This document shows, piece by piece, positions 25,945 to 34,094 of a stretch of DNA of 64,000 bases; positions within the stretch are counted from its first letter, which is position 1, and the number at the start of each line of letters is the position of its first letter. The position numbers were made by a program, and so were the translations under genes. The stretch spans positions 160,988 to 224,987 of the forward strand of contig DASVDC010000143.1 in assembly GCA_036381275.1 (NCBI GenBank), in the 5' to 3' direction. This DNA is from UBA7803 sp036381275 (GTDB lineage Bacteria; Pseudomonadota; Gammaproteobacteria; Pseudomonadales; Azotimanducaceae). The notes below the pieces were generated by a model. That model was not told the DNA's origin and did not search any database. It saw only the letters and a program-made list of their open reading frames with translations.

Positions 25945-25990
25945 CGGCGGCGCCATTCTAGCCAATTACCCCAGGTAATAAGAACCTGTT
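25945..25990 (-). promoter_or_regulatory. candidate promoter and palindrome upstream of hppA
   Basis: On the minus strand a TAGAAT box (25960-25955) could be a -10 element. A weak CTTATT (25982-25977) lies 16 bases upstream. Between them sits a perfect 6-base inverted repeat, ATTACC-CCA-GGTAAT (25965-25979), in a locally AT-richer stretch that stands out from the GC-rich surroundings. It might be a regulator site covering the spacer. This is pattern matching only. Confidence 0.3.
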
Positions 25991-26008
25991 CCAGCAAGCC
26001 TTCTGGGC

Positions 26009-27076
26009 TTAACCGCGGGCCAGCAGCGCCCGCAGATCGGCGAGCCCGGCGTTCGCGCGGGAGATGTACGAGGCCATCACCAGCGAGTGGTTCGCGAGCA
26101 GCCCCAGACCGTCGCCGTTCAGGATCACCGGGCTCCAGACCGTGTCCTGGGTGGGCTCGAGCTCGCGAATGATCTGCTGCAGGCTGACCCGCGCGGCCTT
26201 GTTGTCGAGCACGGCCCCGAAGTCGTGCTCGACCGCCTTCAAGAGGTGCAGCAGCGCCCAGGTCTGACCGCGCGCCTCGTAGAACACGTCGTCGATCTCG
26301 AGCCACGGGGTCTGATAGATCGTCTCGCCGCTCGCCGGCCCATCGGCCGGCGCGGCAGCCGCCGGCGCCTCCTCCCCGGCGCCGCGCGCGGACGGCTCGC
26401 CCGCCATCGCGAGCTCGAGCTGGCGCTTGCCGACGCTGGCCGACAGCCGCTGCGACAGGCTGCCGAGCCGGGTCTCGACGCCGAGCAGCCACTGCTGCAG
26501 GTTGTCGGCGCGGGCGTAGAACTGGGCGCCGGTGGCGTTCGGGTCGGCGAGCCGGCGCAGGTAGCTGCGAAACAGCCGGATGCCTTCGCGGTACTCGCTT
26601 TCGGACGGCGGGAACGCCCAGCTCGAGTTGTCGAAGAAGAACTTGCCCTCGGCCTCGGAGAGGTCGGGATCCTCGCGGCTCTGGCTCTGCGAGCGCGAGA
26701 ACTCGATGCGGTACGCGCGCGCGACGTCGCGCAGCTGAGTCAGCACGCCGAACTCCCAGTTCGGCACGTTGTCCATCCACACGCCCGGCGGAAACAGGTC
26801 GTTGGAGAGATAGCCGCCGCGCTTCTCGAGCAGCGTCTCGGCGATGCGCAGCACGGTGGCGGTGGTGGTGTAGCCGATCACCAGCGGCCGCCCGTTCTGC
26901 TCGGCGTGGCTGCGCGCGTGCTCGTGCACGTCGAAGGTGTCGGGCTCGTAGTCCCACCACCAGCCGAGAATCAGGCAGATGACGAGGTACAGCGCGACGA
27001 CGGCCGCGGCCACGGCGCCGAGCGTGCCGAGGCGAGAGCTCCACGCCAGGAGTGACTGCCGGATTGGCGCTGCCAT
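26009..27076 (-). CDS. DUF2333 family membrane-anchored protein
   Basis: This 355-residue protein has a single N-terminal membrane helix (about 18-40) followed by an acidic WWWDYEPDTFD segment and a long periplasmic domain. Conserved-looking blocks include VIGYTTTATVLRIAETLL, RGGYLSNDLFPPGVWMDN and a C-terminal NHSLVMASYISRANAGL. This fits DUF2333, a gammaproteobacterial family of unknown function. A low-complexity Ala/Pro/Glu stretch near 227-248 interrupts the domain. It lies 11 bases after the copper chaperone gene and upstream of hppA on one strand. Confidence 0.8.
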   Translation of the reverse strand: MAAPIRQSLLAWSSRLGTLGAVAAAVVALYLVICLILGWWWDYEPDTFDVHEHARSHAEQNGRPLVIGYTTTATVLRIAETLLEKRGGYLSNDLFPPGVWMDNVPNWEFGVLTQLRDVARAYRIEFSRSQSQSREDPDLSEAEGKFFFDNSSWAFPPSESEYREGIRLFRSYLRRLADPNATGAQFYARADNLQQWLLGVETRLGSLSQRLSASVGKRQLELAMAGEPSARGAGEEAPAAAAPADGPASGETIYQTPWLEIDDVFYEARGQTWALLHLLKAVEHDFGAVLDNKAARVSLQQIIRELEPTQDTVWSPVILNGDGLGLLANHSLVMASYISRANAGLADLRALLARG

Positions 27077-27087
27077 CGCTACCTCCG

Positions 27088-27513
27088 TTACCGATCCGCC
27101 CCGAGCGGCACCGTTTCGAAGCGCACCGGAATCCGCTGTCCGTCCGCCGTCGTCAGCGTGATCTCGACGCTCTCGCCGAGCTCCGCCACGCCGAACAGCA
27201 TCAGGTGCCGCCCGCCCGGCTCGAAGCGTACGGTGTCCCCGGCGGGTACCACAACCTCGTCGAGCCGCCGCATCCGCACGACGTCACCGTCGCGGCTGGT
27301 GGTGTGCATCTCGATCGCGCGGACCGCGGCGCTCTCGGCTCCGGTCAGCGTAACCGCCTCGTCGGACGGGTTGTGCACGGTGAAGTAGCCGACGGTCTTG
27401 TCCTGCCCGGGGATCGGCGCCCGCACCCGGGCCTCGCTGACCGCGAGCGCGTCGCCGTCGGCGCAGCCGGCCAGCGCCAGCAGCGCGATCAGCGCGGCTA
27501 TTCGGAGAAACAC
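27088..27513 (-). CDS. PCu(A)C-family copper chaperone lipoprotein
   Basis: This 141-residue protein has a signal segment ending in the lipobox LAGC (Cys17) and one PCu(A)C domain. The copper-binding pattern is present: EMH near 69, an RM about 12 residues later, then HLMLFG near 104-109. The family hands Cu(I) to the CuA centre of cytochrome oxidase in the periplasm. Lipid anchoring is a variant of the usual soluble form. The start overlaps the end of the upstream lipoprotein gene by 16 bases, so translation is coupled. Confidence 0.88.
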   Translation of the reverse strand: MFLRIAALIALLALAGCADGDALAVSEARVRAPIPGQDKTVGYFTVHNPSDEAVTLTGAESAAVRAIEMHTTSRDGDVVRMRRLDEVVVPAGDTVRFEPGGRHLMLFGVAELGESVEITLTTADGQRIPVRFETVPLGADR

Positions 27514-28319
27514 AGGACCTCGACCTGCGGTGGGGAGCCGATGTCGAGCTGGGCGCGGATCCGCGTATCGCCGGGTGCGTCGCTCATCTGCTGGTAGATC
27601 CAGCGCCCTTCGGAGTCGCTGCGGGCGACGATCCGCACCCGGCAGCCGTCGCCGCGGCCGGCGACACCCGCCTGTCGCAGCGTGCTCGCGAGCGCGGGGT
27701 CCTGCCGGCGCAGGCGTTCGGCGTCCAAGGGCACCACGTGGCGCTCGGCGCCGGCGAGCAGGCGCACCTGCACGTCGGTTGGATCGATGCCGGGGTGCTC
27801 GGGATCCACCAGGCGCGCGCGGTTCAGCATCGCTTCCGCCTCGGTGAAACGGCGCCGTTCCGCGGCGCTGAGCGCTAGCTCCAGATACCGCTCGACGATC
27901 CGCTCGAGGCCCCGGCGCGCGGCGTCGTTGCCCGGATCCAGAATCATCACGCGGTCGTAGAGCGCGAGCGCGCTGCCCGAGGCCGGATAGGTCAGGTGGT
28001 CGTTCGCGATCGCCCGTTCGGCGTCGGCGAGCAGGCGTTCCACCGCGGCCTGCTCCGCCGCCGGCAGCTCGGGTCGTCCGGCCGGTTCCGGTGCGGGTTC
28101 GGGTGAGGGGGGCTCCGCGGCCGGCTCCGGCGCGGGCCGCTCGGGGGGCGTCGGACCGGGTTCGCCGCCGGGCAGGCGCTCGAGCAGGCCCTGGCAGCCG
28201 GCACAGAGCAGCACCAGCAGACAGACGGCCGCGGCGGCGCCGGGCGGTCCGCCGCGCCCCGGCCGGCGGCGCCAGACCGACCGGATTGCATTACACTTCA
28301 ACGTGTTGGCGCACGGCAT
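27498..28319 (-). CDS. lipoprotein with TPR-like helical region
   Basis: This 273-residue protein has a basic N-terminus, a hydrophobic stretch and a lipobox ending CAGC (about residue 42). A 45-residue Pro/Glu-rich linker precedes a helical domain (about 88-185) with TPR-like spacing (SALALYDRVMILDPGN, EAEAMLNRARLVDPEHPG). A small C-terminal beta-type domain is rich in charged residues (CRVRIVARSDSEGRW). It probably sits at the outer membrane as an assembly or scaffold protein. The long n-region suggests a later start may be real, but none with a clear ribosome site was seen. Confidence 0.65.
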   Translation of the reverse strand: MPCANTLKCNAIRSVWRRRPGRGGPPGAAAAVCLLVLLCAGCQGLLERLPGGEPGPTPPERPAPEPAAEPPSPEPAPEPAGRPELPAAEQAAVERLLADAERAIANDHLTYPASGSALALYDRVMILDPGNDAARRGLERIVERYLELALSAAERRRFTEAEAMLNRARLVDPEHPGIDPTDVQVRLLAGAERHVVPLDAERLRRQDPALASTLRQAGVAGRGDGCRVRIVARSDSEGRWIYQQMSDAPGDTRIRAQLDIGSPPQVEVLCFSE

Positions 28320-28451
28320 GGACTGGTGACAGTTCTCGGATCGGCACCCCCGCAGCGGCTATAGTGCCTGCTGCGCAGGGCGAACTCCATCCGGCCGGCC
28401 GTGTCCGAGTAGTGCGGCCGCCGACGCGCCGCCCGAGCTTCGGAGCCCAGA

Positions 28452-30479
28452 GTGAACGCAGCCAGACGCATTGCCACCGCCCTCGGGCCGGCGAACGCCG
28501 TGCTCACGGCGCTGTGCTGGCTCGTGATCGCGCTGGCGGCGGCCGGTCCGGCCCGTGCGGCCGAGGGGACGACGGATCACTGGCAGCTCGAAGAACCCGA
28601 GTTCCTGCCGGTGCGCGAGGCGTTCCGGCTGTCGGTGGAGCAGGGGTCGGACGGCGCGATCCTGGCCCGCTGGCAGATGCCGGACGGCTACTACCTGTAC
28701 CGCCACCGGTTCGATTTCGCGGTGCGGGGGCTCGGGGGTGCCGACACCTCGGTGGTGCTCGGTGAGGCGGAGATTCCGCCCGGCAAGCCGAAGGTGGACG
28801 ACTACTTCGGCGCGGTCGAGGTGTACTACCACGAAGCGCAGGCGCGGATACCGATCGCCGCCGGCGCCGGACCCGTGGAGGTGGGCATCACCTACCAGGG
28901 CTGCGCGGACGCGGGGCTGTGCTACCCGCCGGAGACCGAGTGGTTCGCGTTCACGGTGGCGGGGGCGAGCGGCACCGCGGCCGGCGCCGGAGCGACGTCC
29001 GCGGCCGATTCGGGCTCCGCCGGCGGCGTGCCGGTCACCGAAGAGCAGAGCCTGGCGTCGCTCCTCTCCGGCGGCAACCTGCTCATCGCGCTGCTCGCGT
29101 TCTTCGGCAGCGGCATCGCGCTCGCGTTCACCCCCTGCGTGCTGCCGATGGTGCCGATCCTGTCGAGCATCATCGTCGGCGACGCGAACGCGGCCGCGCG
29201 CTCGCGCGCGTTCACGCTGTCGCTCGCCTACGTGCTCGGCATGGCGTTCACCTACGCCGCGGTGGGCACGCTGGTCGGCCTGTTCGGCGCGAGCCTGAAC
29301 CTGCAGGCGGCGCTGCAGTCGCCGCCGGTGCTGGTGGTCTTCGCGCTCCTGTTCGTGCTGCTGTCGCTGTCGATGTTCGGCTTCTACGAGCTGCGCCTGC
29401 CGCACGGCCTGCAGAACCGGCTGAACGACGTCGGCAGCCGCTTCGGCGGCGGCAAGCATCTGAGCGTGCTGGTGATGGGCGCGCTGTCGGCGCTGGTGGT
29501 GTCGCCGTGCGTGTCCGCGCCGCTGGTCGGTGCGCTGATCTACCTCAGCACCACGGGCGATGCGGTGCTCGGCGGCGGCGCGCTGCTCGCGCTGGGCCTC
29601 GGCATGGGCGTACCGCTGCTGGTGATCGGCGCGAGCGGCGGCCATCTGCTGCCGAAGGCGGGCGCCTGGATGAACGCGGTGAAGGCGGTATTCGGCGTCG
29701 GCCTGCTGGCGGTGGCGGTCTGGCTGCTCGAGCGCGTGGTTCCCGCGGCGGTCACGCTGGCGCTCTGGGCCGCGCTCGCGATCGGCAGCGGCGTCTATCT
29801 CGGCGCGCTCGACTCCGCGCCGCGCCAGGGCGTGCGCCAGCTCTGGAAGGCGCTCGGCGCATTCAGCTTCGTCTACGGCGTGCTGCTGCTGATCGGCGCG
29901 GCCAGCGGCGCGCAGGATCCGCTGCGCCCGCTGTCGGAAATCGGTGTCGCCGCGGCGGGCGGCCCCGCGGCGGGCGGCCCCGCGGCGGGGGCTCCGGTAG
30001 GCGGCGGCACGGATGCCCGGGGCGCACCGCCGCCGGCGCTTCAGGCGCAGTGGCGGCCGGTGGGCGACCTCGCCGCGCTCGAGGCCGAGCTCGCCGCGGC
30101 CGAAAATTCCGGCCGCCTCGCGCTGCTCGACCTCTACGCCGACTGGTGCATCTCCTGCAAGGTGATGGAGCGCTCGGTGTTCCCGCAGCCCGAGGTGGAC
30201 GCGCGGCTGCGTCAGTTCCACCTGCTGCGCGCGGACGTGACCGAGAACGACGCCGACGACAAGGCGCTGATGAACGCGTTCGGGCTGTTCGGGCCGCCGA
30301 GCCTGGTGTTCTTCGCCGGCGGCGAGGAGCTGACCCGAGTCCGGATCCAGGGCGAAGTCGACGCGGAGCGGCTCGCCGCTCACCTCCAAGCCGTCCTCGA
30401 CCACTTCTCGCCTTCGGAAGACGCCGCTGCCCTGGGCTCTGTCTCTCGAGCTCGATCCTCCGGCGGCGTTGGGAGATGA
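28452..30479 (+). CDS. dsbD: thiol:disulfide interchange protein DsbD
   Basis: This 675-residue protein has the full DsbD plan. A signal peptide is followed by the periplasmic alpha domain with the redox pair in GCADAGLCYPP. An eight-helix membrane domain follows with its cysteines in TPCVLPMVP and SPCVSAPLVG, and then a thioredoxin-like gamma domain with DWCISCK. It carries electrons from cytosolic thioredoxin to periplasmic DsbC, CcmG and similar partners. The start is GTG 28452. The last 21 residues (from about SEDAAALG) are encoded by the left outer arm of a hairpin repeat and look unlike any DsbD tail. Confidence 0.92.
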   Translation: MNAARRIATALGPANAVLTALCWLVIALAAAGPARAAEGTTDHWQLEEPEFLPVREAFRLSVEQGSDGAILARWQMPDGYYLYRHRFDFAVRGLGGADTSVVLGEAEIPPGKPKVDDYFGAVEVYYHEAQARIPIAAGAGPVEVGITYQGCADAGLCYPPETEWFAFTVAGASGTAAGAGATSAADSGSAGGVPVTEEQSLASLLSGGNLLIALLAFFGSGIALAFTPCVLPMVPILSSIIVGDANAAARSRAFTLSLAYVLGMAFTYAAVGTLVGLFGASLNLQAALQSPPVLVVFALLFVLLSLSMFGFYELRLPHGLQNRLNDVGSRFGGGKHLSVLVMGALSALVVSPCVSAPLVGALIYLSTTGDAVLGGGALLALGLGMGVPLLVIGASGGHLLPKAGAWMNAVKAVFGVGLLAVAVWLLERVVPAAVTLALWAALAIGSGVYLGALDSAPRQGVRQLWKALGAFSFVYGVLLLIGAASGAQDPLRPLSEIGVAAAGGPAAGGPAAGAPVGGGTDARGAPPPALQAQWRPVGDLAALEAELAAAENSGRLALLDLYADWCISCKVMERSVFPQPEVDARLRQFHLLRADVTENDADDKALMNAFGLFGPPSLVFFAGGEELTRVRIQGEVDAERLAAHLQAVLDHFSPSEDAAALGSVSRARSSGGVGR

Positions 30480-30725
30480 GGGTTCATTAGGCGTTGTGTC
30501 GGCGGGCGCGGGGCGAGGGCTTCGCCGGGCACGCGCAGCCGCTCCGCGGTTCCCTCACTCCGACAATTGCCTCGCAGACAGCGCGAGTCAATTTTCTGCG
30601 TTCGGCTGCGCTCAAATGCCCGGCGAAGCCCTCGCCCCGCGCCCGCCGACCCACCCCCACCGTCCCTCGTCTCCCACCGTCGCGGAGGAGCGTGTTCCGG
30701 CGTCCATCACGGCAGCGGCGTCTTC
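30417..30725. repeat. hairpin element copy A with outer imperfect arms
   Basis: The core is 30498-30650: a perfect 34-base inverted repeat (30498-30531 with 30617-30650, outer ends GTCGGCGGGC) around an 85-base interior. Outside it lie imperfect arms that also pair: 30417-30431 with 30711-30725 (15 of 15) and 30471-30482 with 30664-30675 (11 of 12). On the minus strand the interior matches copy B closely and copy C clearly, with landmarks TTTGAGCG at one end and ACCGCGGAGCGGC at the other. No protein is credible here. The left arm runs through the end of dsbD. Together with copy B it fills the 0.67 kb between dsbD and aroQ. Confidence 0.85.
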
Positions 30726-30810
30726 CTTCGGTGGTGGAGCGCTGCCGCCCGCAGCGGCGAGCGGCGTGGTCGTCCCCTGGGACGGTTGCCGATACCTCTT
30801 ACCACTTGGA

Positions 30811-31134
30811 GGCAGACGGGGCGCATACGTCTTATACGCCTGCTCGCTGCTCCCCTCCCCGACGCTGATGGAAGAAGGACGTTGAAGGATGGGTCGGCGC
30901 GGGCGGGGAGTGCGGCCGGCCGGGCATTTGAGCGCAGCCGAGCGCAGAAAAATGACTCGCGCCGTCTGCGAGGCATTTTTCGGAGCGAGGGCACCGCGGA
31001 GCGGCTGCGCGTGCCCGGCCGGCCGCACTCCCCGCCCGCGCCGACACACCCTCCGAAAGAACGCTCTTCCAACACAACGAAACGGGGAGGGGAGCAGGGA
31101 AAAGGAGTATCTGGCAAACTGCGCCCCGTCTGCC
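30811..31134. repeat. hairpin element copy B with outer imperfect arms
   Basis: The core is 30893-31045: a perfect 34-base inverted repeat (30893-30926 with 31012-31045) around an 85-base interior (30927-31011) starting TTTGAGCGCAGCCGAG. The arm sequence differs from copy A in the middle but shares its first seven and last seven bases. Outer pairing arms are 30811-30825 with 31120-31134 (15 of 15) and 30847-30861 with 31083-31097 (15 of 15). The interior is in opposite orientation to copy A. The right outer arm ends just before the aroQ ribosome site, so it could affect aroQ expression. Confidence 0.85.
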
Positions 31135-31146
31135 GGAGACGAGATG

Positions 31147-31593
31147 ATGGCGCGCTTGCTGATACTCCACGGCCCCAACCTGAACCTGCTCGGCACCCGC
31201 GAGCCGGAGATCTACGGGCGCGATACGCTCGACGACATCAACGCCCGACTGAAGGCCCTCGCCGACAAGGCGGGCCACGAGCTCGAGTGCTTTCAGAGCA
31301 ACGCCGAGCACGAGCTGGTGGAGCGGATCCACCGGGCGAAGGGGGAGGCGGTGCGCTGGATCGTGTTCAACCCGGGCGCCTTCACCCACACCAGCATCGC
31401 GCTGCGGGATGCGCTGCTCGGGGTCGGGATTCCGTTCATCGAGGTGCACCTGTCGAACGTGCACGCGCGGGAGTCGTTCCGCCGGCATTCGTACCTGAGC
31501 GACGTCGCGGTCGGGGTGATCACCGGCCTCGGCGCGCGCGGTTACGAGCTCGCGCTGACCGCGGCGATGGCGACGCTGGACGCGAGCGGCTGA
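31147..31593 (+). CDS. aroQ: type II 3-dehydroquinate dehydratase
   Basis: This 148-residue protein is of usual family length. It has the LILHGPNLNLLGTREP start, the catalytic Tyr in EIYG (about residue 23), the NPGAFTHTS loop, and the late VEVHLSNVHARESFR-type block containing the catalytic His. It dehydrates 3-dehydroquinate in the shikimate pathway. Two ATGs are adjacent (31144 and 31147). I use the second because GGAG at 31135-31138 is then 8 bases away. It heads an aroQ-accB-prmA run directly after hairpin element B. Confidence 0.93.
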   Translation: MARLLILHGPNLNLLGTREPEIYGRDTLDDINARLKALADKAGHELECFQSNAEHELVERIHRAKGEAVRWIVFNPGAFTHTSIALRDALLGVGIPFIEVHLSNVHARESFRRHSYLSDVAVGVITGLGARGYELALTAAMATLDASG

Positions 31594-31600
31594 GGGCGTG

Positions 31601-31990
31601 ATGAAGCTCGACAAGATCCGCGAGCTGATCGCGCTGATGGACGAGGCCGGGCTCTGCGAGCTCGAGGTGCGCGACGGCGACGAGAGCGTGCGCCTGGTGC
31701 GGCCGTCCGCCGGCTCGGCGGCGGCGCCGCCGGTGCCGGCCGCTCCGGCGGCGGAGGGCCATCCGCTGCGGGCACCGATGGCCGGCACCTTCTACGCCGG
31801 GCCGGAGCCGGGGGCCGACCCGTTCGTGACCGAGGGCCAGGCGGTGCAGGCCGGCGAGGTGCTCTGCATCATCGAGAGCATGAAGATGATGAACGAGATC
31901 AAGGCCGATCGCAGCGGCGTCTGCACGGCCGTCTGCGTCGCGAACGGGCAGGCGGTGCGCGCGGGGGACGTGCTGTTCCGCATCCGCTGA
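31601..31990 (+). CDS. accB: biotin carboxyl carrier protein of acetyl-CoA carboxylase
   Basis: This 129-residue protein is shorter than E. coli AccB (156), mostly because the Ala/Pro linker is short. It has the N-terminal DKIRELIALMDEAGLCELEV helix-strand block and the C-terminal biotinyl domain with the modified Lys in ESMKMMNEI. The biotin carboxylase and transferase act on this carrier in fatty acid synthesis. Unusually, no accC follows: prmA begins 8 bases after the accB stop, whereas accB-accC is the common order. A GTG in frame at 31598 is an alternative start. Confidence 0.93.
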   Translation: MKLDKIRELIALMDEAGLCELEVRDGDESVRLVRPSAGSAAAPPVPAAPAAEGHPLRAPMAGTFYAGPEPGADPFVTEGQAVQAGEVLCIIESMKMMNEIKADRSGVCTAVCVANGQAVRAGDVLFRIR

Positions 31991-31998
31991 CCCGTCCG

Positions 31999-32898
31999 AT
32001 GGCGTGGCTGCAACTCAGCATCGCCGCTGACCGCGAGCGGGTGGAGGCGGTCGGCGATCTTCTCGAGGCGCACGGCGCCCAGGCGGTCACGTTGACCGGC
32101 GCCGGAGAGGAGGCGCTGCTCGAGCCGTCCCCGGGTGAGGAGCCGCTGTGGGATCGGGTCGTGGTGCTCGCGCTGCTGCCGACGGAGGTGGACCTGAAGG
32201 CGCTGCGGGCGGCGCTCGAGCCCCTCTGGGCCGAGGTGCGCGACGTCGAGATCGTCGCCGACGACGATTGGCAGTCGCGCTGGCGCGCCCACGCGGTGCG
32301 CGCCTGCTTCGGCGGACGCCTGTGGCTGATGCCCCGGGACGAGCCGTTCGAGGCGCCGGCGGCACCCGGCGGCGAGGCGCCCGTGGTGCTGCGCCTCGAT
32401 CCGGGGCTCGCGTTCGGCTCGGGCTCGCACCCGACCACGCGGCTGTGCCTCGACGGGCTCGCGGCGTTGCCGCTCGAGGGCCGGCGCGTACTCGATTTCG
32501 GCTGCGGCTCCGGCGTGCTGGCGCTGGCCGCGTGCCGGCTCGGTGCCGAGTGCGCGGTGGCGGTGGATCACGATCCGCAGGCGCTCCTCGCGACCCGGGA
32601 CAACGCCACCTACAATCAGATCGAGGCCGACCGGCTGCCGGTGATGACGCCGGAGGCGCTGGCGCGCGCGCCGGGGGCGCGGCGAGGCTTCGACGTGGTG
32701 GTGGCCAACATCCTGGCGAATCCGCTGGTGGAGCTGGCGCCGGTGCTGACGAGCTACCTCGCGCCGGGCGGCCGCCTGATGCTGTCGGGTCTGCTTGCCG
32801 AGCAGGCGCGGACGATCCGCGACGCGTACCCGGCGATCGATTTCGCCGCGCCGGTGCAGGAGGCGGAATGGATCCGTCTCGACGGGGTGCTGCGCTGA
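31999..32898 (+). CDS. prmA: ribosomal protein L11 methyltransferase
   Basis: This 299-residue protein has the PrmA N-terminal substrate-recognition domain (MAWLQLSIAADRERVE, WQSRWRAHAV). The class I methyltransferase domain contains the DPGLAFGSGSHPTT block, the SAM loop DFGCGSGVLALA and VVANILANPLVEL. It trimethylates ribosomal protein L11. It follows accB by 8 bases in what is probably one transcript with aroQ, and the place where accC is usually found is empty. The length is normal. Confidence 0.95.
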   Translation: MAWLQLSIAADRERVEAVGDLLEAHGAQAVTLTGAGEEALLEPSPGEEPLWDRVVVLALLPTEVDLKALRAALEPLWAEVRDVEIVADDDWQSRWRAHAVRACFGGRLWLMPRDEPFEAPAAPGGEAPVVLRLDPGLAFGSGSHPTTRLCLDGLAALPLEGRRVLDFGCGSGVLALAACRLGAECAVAVDHDPQALLATRDNATYNQIEADRLPVMTPEALARAPGARRGFDVVVANILANPLVELAPVLTSYLAPGGRLMLSGLLAEQARTIRDAYPAIDFAAPVQEAEWIRLDGVLR

Positions 32899-32944
32899 AG
32901 CCGCGCCCGCCGATCACGAACTGGCACGGACACCGAAGGCGCGA

Positions 32945-34018
32945 ATGCCGCAGGACGATCTGGAACCGCTGATCACCGAATGCCCGAGCTGCCAGACCCG
33001 CTTCAGGGTCGTGGAGGCGCAGCTCCAGCGCGCGCGCGGGCGGGTGCGCTGCGGCGCCTGTCTCACGGTGTTCGACGGCGTCGAGCGCCTGGTGCTCGAT
33101 TCCGAGGCGCCCCCCGACGAGGCCGTTACGCGGGAAGCGCTGGACGACCTGCTCGACGAGCTGGCGGGCGCCGCCGCGGCGGCCGATGACGAGGCCGAGC
33201 GCGCGGCGCCGGCGGCCGCCGGCGAACAAGCGGGCCAACGGGAACCGAGTGTGTCGCCCGCGGCACCATCACCGGAGCCGCCGCCCGGAGCTGTCCCGCC
33301 GGATGACGCCTCTGCAGTGCCCGAGACCGCGGATGAAGCGCCCCCGGCCGTGCCCGAGCCGGAAGAGGAAGCTGCTGCCGCGGCCGCCGAGCCCGTGCGG
33401 CCGGCCAGACGTAAGCCGACGCCGGCATCAGCGGCGCCTGCATCGGCACCGGCACCTGCATCGGCACCGGCGGCCCCTGCATCACCACCGGCGGCGGCCT
33501 CAGTGAACGAGCCGGCTCCGAAGCCGGTGATCGTCTTCGGTGAACAGCCCGACCGCCGCCCGTGGGTGTGGGGCGGCATCGCTGCCGGACTCGTGCTGCT
33601 CGCGGCGCAGATCCTCTGGTATCAGTTCGACGCGTGGGCGGTGCAGCCCGGCTGGCGCGGCATCTACTCGGTCGCCTGCGGGCTGCTCGGCTGCGAGCTG
33701 CCGGCGCAGCGGGATCCCTCACGCCTCACCACGCGCAATCTGCTCGTGCGCAGCGATCCCGAGCATCCCGGCCGGCTGGCCGTGGACGCGGTGATCGTCA
33801 ACACGGCCGATTTCCCGCAGCCGTTCCCGGTGCTCGAGCTGCAGTTCACCAGTTTGCGCGGCAACCTGGTGGCGAGCCGCCGCTACCATCCGGACGAGTA
33901 CCTGGCCGGCGACGCGGCCGGGCTCACGCTGATCCCGCCGCGCACGCCGGTGCGGATCGCTCTCGGTCTCGACGACCCGGGTCCCGACGCGGTGAACTAC
34001 CGGCTCAATTTCCGCTGA
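32945..34018 (+). CDS. zinc-ribbon and DUF3426 domain protein
   Basis: This 357-residue protein begins with a zinc ribbon (CPSC at about 15-18 and CGAC at about 38-41), typical of the MJ0042-type N-terminus. A long Pro/Ala/Glu-rich linker follows (about 60-190) with repeated PAPASA units. Then come one membrane helix (about 203-222) and a C-terminal DUF3426 beta domain with an RNLLV-type and an LELQFTSLRG block. The family is widespread beside prmA in gammaproteobacteria and has no known function. The ATG at 32945 is 46 bases after prmA. Confidence 0.85.
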   Translation: MPQDDLEPLITECPSCQTRFRVVEAQLQRARGRVRCGACLTVFDGVERLVLDSEAPPDEAVTREALDDLLDELAGAAAAADDEAERAAPAAAGEQAGQREPSVSPAAPSPEPPPGAVPPDDASAVPETADEAPPAVPEPEEEAAAAAAEPVRPARRKPTPASAAPASAPAPASAPAAPASPPAAASVNEPAPKPVIVFGEQPDRRPWVWGGIAAGLVLLAAQILWYQFDAWAVQPGWRGIYSVACGLLGCELPAQRDPSRLTTRNLLVRSDPEHPGRLAVDAVIVNTADFPQPFPVLELQFTSLRGNLVASRRYHPDEYLAGDAAGLTLIPPRTPVRIALGLDDPGPDAVNYRLNFR

Positions 34019-34094
34019 ATGCGCGCCGCGGAAATTGGAGGCGGCGCCGGGCTCGGCGTATGATGGCGCCCTTTCTCGACGACGACCCCGCGGC

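Noticed and set aside
30567..31601. Protein-like frames across the dsbD-aroQ gap
   Set aside because: They run through the perfect palindromes in both directions, change with each copy, and have no domain. The stretch is better explained as paired non-coding repeats.
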